Shown: one piece after another, positions 62,571-64,000 of the stretch
Position numbering within the stretch: the first letter of the stretch is position 1
Layout of the letters: each line of letters starts with the position of its first letter
NCBI RefSeq assembly: GCF_011387195.1
Contig: NZ_CP046919.1
Coordinates: forward strand, 1,674,001 to 1,738,000
Reading direction: 5' to 3'
Origin: Streptococcus ruminicola
GTDB taxonomy: Bacteria; Bacillota; Bacilli; Lactobacillales; Streptococcaceae
DNA: 64,000 nucleotides
Position numbers and translations under genes: made by a program
The notes under the pieces: model-generated
Seen by the model: only the letters and a program-made list of their open reading frames with translations
Databases searched by the model: none
Told to the model about the DNA's origin: nothing

Positions 62571-62718
62571 TATCTCCTTCCCCAATTCCCCAGCGTCAGC
62601 AAATTCTCCCTTCGTTGTCCCGCCATTTTCCAAAAGAAATGATACCGTGACTAAAAACTTCCTTGATTTTATGCTAAAATAGAGCTAAGTTATTTAGAAC
62701 AGAACGGGAGTAGAGGTT

Positions 62719-63417
62719 ATGATTCCAGCGTATATTAGAATTCATGATGCGTTAAAGAAAAAGATTGACGATGGTTTTTGGGAGATTGGTCAGCGTTTGC
62801 CGAGTGAGCGTGATTTGGCGGATGACTACGAGGTGAGTCGTATGACGCTTCGTCAGGCGATTACGCTTTTGGTGGAAGAAGGGATTCTTGAGCGCCGTGT
62901 GGGTAGCGGGACTTATGTGGCGAGTCATCGTGTGCAAGAGAAGATGCGCGGGACAACGAGTTTCACAGAGATTGTGCGTTCGCAAGGCAAGACCCCGTCA
63001 TCTCAGGTGGTTTCTTATCAGCGTAAGCCTGCCAATGAAACAGAGATTCAGCAGTTGCAACTGAAACCTAGTGATTATGTGGTTCGTATGGAGCGCGTGC
63101 GTTATGCGGATAATGTGCCTTTAGTTTTTGAGGTGGCGTCAATCCCAGAGAAGTTGATTCGTGAGTTTAAGCGTGAGGATATCACGGAGCATTTCTTCCA
63201 GACTTTGACGGATAATGGTTATGAGATTGGTAAGAGTCAGCAAACCATTTATGCTAAAAATGCGAGTGAGCGCGTGGCTAATTATCTTAAAGTGCCTAAA
63301 AATCATGCGGTGCTTGCCTTGACTCAGGTGTCATATTTCTCAGATGGACGTCCATTTGAGTACGTACACAGTCAGTATGTTGGCGACCGCTTTGAATTTT
63401 ATTTGGAGAATAATTAA
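62719..63417 (+). CDS. GntR/HutC-family transcriptional regulator
   Basis: 232 residues. Winged HTH (RLPSERDLADDYEVSRMTLRQ, split here: RLPSERDLADDYEVSRMT then LRQAITLLVEEG) and a UTRA ligand domain ending ERVRYADNVPLVFEVASIP and HSQYVGDRFEFYLE. The NagR/YvoA subgroup senses amino-sugar phosphates, which is possible but not proven here. It lies upstream of ylxM, an arrangement I recall from other streptococci. ATG follows GGGAGTAGAGGTT. Confidence 0.9.
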   Translation: MIPAYIRIHDALKKKIDDGFWEIGQRLPSERDLADDYEVSRMTLRQAITLLVEEGILERRVGSGTYVASHRVQEKMRGTTSFTEIVRSQGKTPSSQVVSYQRKPANETEIQQLQLKPSDYVVRMERVRYADNVPLVFEVASIPEKLIREFKREDITEHFFQTLTDNGYEIGKSQQTIYAKNASERVANYLKVPKNHAVLALTQVSYFSDGRPFEYVHSQYVGDRFEFYLENN

Positions 63418-63419
63418 AA

Positions 63420-63450
63420 ATAAGAGAGCAAGAAAACTTGCTCTCTTTTG
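63420..63450 (+). terminator. Terminator of the gntR gene
   Basis: AAGAGAGCAAG and CTTGCTCTCTT form an 11-bp stem around AAAA, followed by TTG. Confidence 0.87.
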
Positions 63451-63458
63451 TCATCAAA

Positions 63459-63591
63459 TATAAAAAAGGTAGAGAACCCTCGGGGATTTTCCTTTAAAAA
63501 ATCAAGGCGGCAGCACCTCTACCTAGTTCAAATGCACTCTTTGGATAAATCGTCACCGATTTAAACTCAGTCTCAACCTTGCTTTATTGTA
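63459..63591 (-). ncRNA. Putative structured small RNA between gntR and ylxM (candidate asd-motif RNA)
   Basis: On the minus strand, an extended -10 (TGATACAAT, including 63586-63591) is followed by a roughly 119-nt transcript. It contains a TAAATCG/CGATTTA hairpin with a GTGA tetraloop and a final GGTAGAG/CTCTACC helix ending in TTTTTT at about 63461. There is no open frame. Position and structure recall the asd RNA motif of lactic acid bacteria (S. pyogenes SR914400), but I cannot confirm the match without a covariance model. Confidence 0.62.
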
Positions 63592-63719
63592 TCATTTTAG
63601 AGAAAGTTACACTAATTTTTGCTTCTAAACTGATATCGCTTACGCTTTTTGTGACTTATTGGGTGTGATTAACCAATTCTGACTATTAAAATCAGGCAAA
63701 ATATGGTAAAATAAAGGCT

Positions 63720-64000
63720 ATGGAAATTGAAAAAACCAATCGTATGAATGCTCTTTTTGAGTTTTATGCTGCTTTGTTAACGGACAAGCAGATGAATTAT
63801 ATTGAACTGTATTATGCGGATGACTATAGCTTGGCTGAGATTGCTGAGGAATTTGGTGTTAGCCGTCAAGCAGTTTATGACAATATCAAACGAACTGAAA
63901 AGATTTTAGAAGCTTATGAGATGAAGCTACACATGTATTCGGACTATATTGTTCGTAGTCAGATTTTTGATGAGATTTTGGATAAATACCCATCAGATGA
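63720..64000 (+). CDS. ylxM: YlxM family DNA-binding protein (cut by window edge)
   Basis: The frame from ATG 63720 is open to the window end (about 93 codons). [20 protein letters not shown], then [20 protein letters not shown] and [20 protein letters not shown], the sigma-like HTH of YlxM. YlxM is usually encoded just upstream of ffh (signal recognition particle) and influences the SRP. No strong ribosome site is seen; AAAATAAAGGCT precedes the ATG. Confidence 0.92.
   Translation, partial: MEIEKTNRMNALFEFYAALLTDKQMNYIELYYADDYSLAEIAEEFGVSRQAVYDNIKRTEKILEAYEMKLHMYSDYIVRSQIFDEILDKYPSD

Noticed and set aside
37372..62718. Integrated element at the guaA 3' end
   Set aside because: No integrase gene and no second copy of the guaA end (attR) could be found, so I do not call a mobile element.
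1..64000. tRNA, rRNA, CRISPR arrays and insertion sequences
   Set aside because: No cloverleaf with CCA-proximal features, no rRNA signature, no regularly spaced direct repeats and no transposase were seen.

Overview
The window is low-GC Firmicute DNA with strong AGGAGG-type ribosome binding sites, short intergenic gaps and a typical streptococcal gene content (guaC, xpt-pbuX, tdk-prfA-prmC-glyA, guaA, gntR-ylxM, an Rgg-regulated glucansucrase). I infer a Streptococcus, probably of the bovis/equinus group; the species call is an inference, not something the sequence proves.

Layout. 1-3900: the start of an ABC permease on the minus strand, then purine genes: GMP reductase behind a structured leader, and xpt-pbuX behind a guanine riboswitch. 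3951-5530: minus-strand apbE, a tautomerase and a small basic protein, followed by a likely small RNA. 5991-12063: a housekeeping run of tdk, prfA, prmC, a Sua5/YrdC gene, glyA, a nucleoid-associated protein and a PvaA-like lysozyme. 12109-15573: an asymmetric heterodimeric ABC exporter. 15651-17836: intracellular alpha-amylase with a cre site, and a TVP38-type membrane protein. 18192-23317: a four-gene 2-oxoacid (pyruvate/acetoin) dehydrogenase operon in which both E2 and E3 carry nearly identical lipoyl domains; lplA, the ligase able to charge them, follows at 26401 after a divergent DMT transporter/MocR pair. 27444-35592: a lipoprotein, small membrane and flavin proteins, a MATE pump behind a MerR-type promoter, a Zn-macrodomain-like protein with an altered catalytic loop, a CsoR/CstR-like repressor divergent from a rhodanese / CoA-disulfide reductase / rhodanese persulfide operon, an HD hydrolase and a GNAT acetyltransferase.

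35809-64000: guaA and, 25 kb later, gntR-ylxM. My recollection is that these lie close together in other streptococci, so the interval between them looks accessory. It holds a membrane-tethered HTH protein, NUDIX, a LytTR regulator with a LiaF-like membrane partner, three CPBP proteases, an Rgg regulator with a 1506-residue glucosyltransferase (containing a perfect 195-bp tandem duplication), a second MATE pump with cre, dhaLM without dhaK, an SOS-like hdiR-umuC cassette with a near-perfect palindromic operator, and a defence island. The island has two parts: a two-gene restriction-modification system (small methylase-like protein plus a 1469-residue DUF4145/GIY-YIG-like/helicase/methylase fusion), and a Panacea-domain antitoxin with a coiled-coil transmembrane partner that looks like a toxin-antitoxin pair. 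The Panacea pair and the restriction fusion are the best candidates for under-described biology. Several structured non-coding RNAs (guaC leader, upstream of tdk, 17.97 kb, downstream of guaA, antisense upstream of ylxM) are also worth attention.
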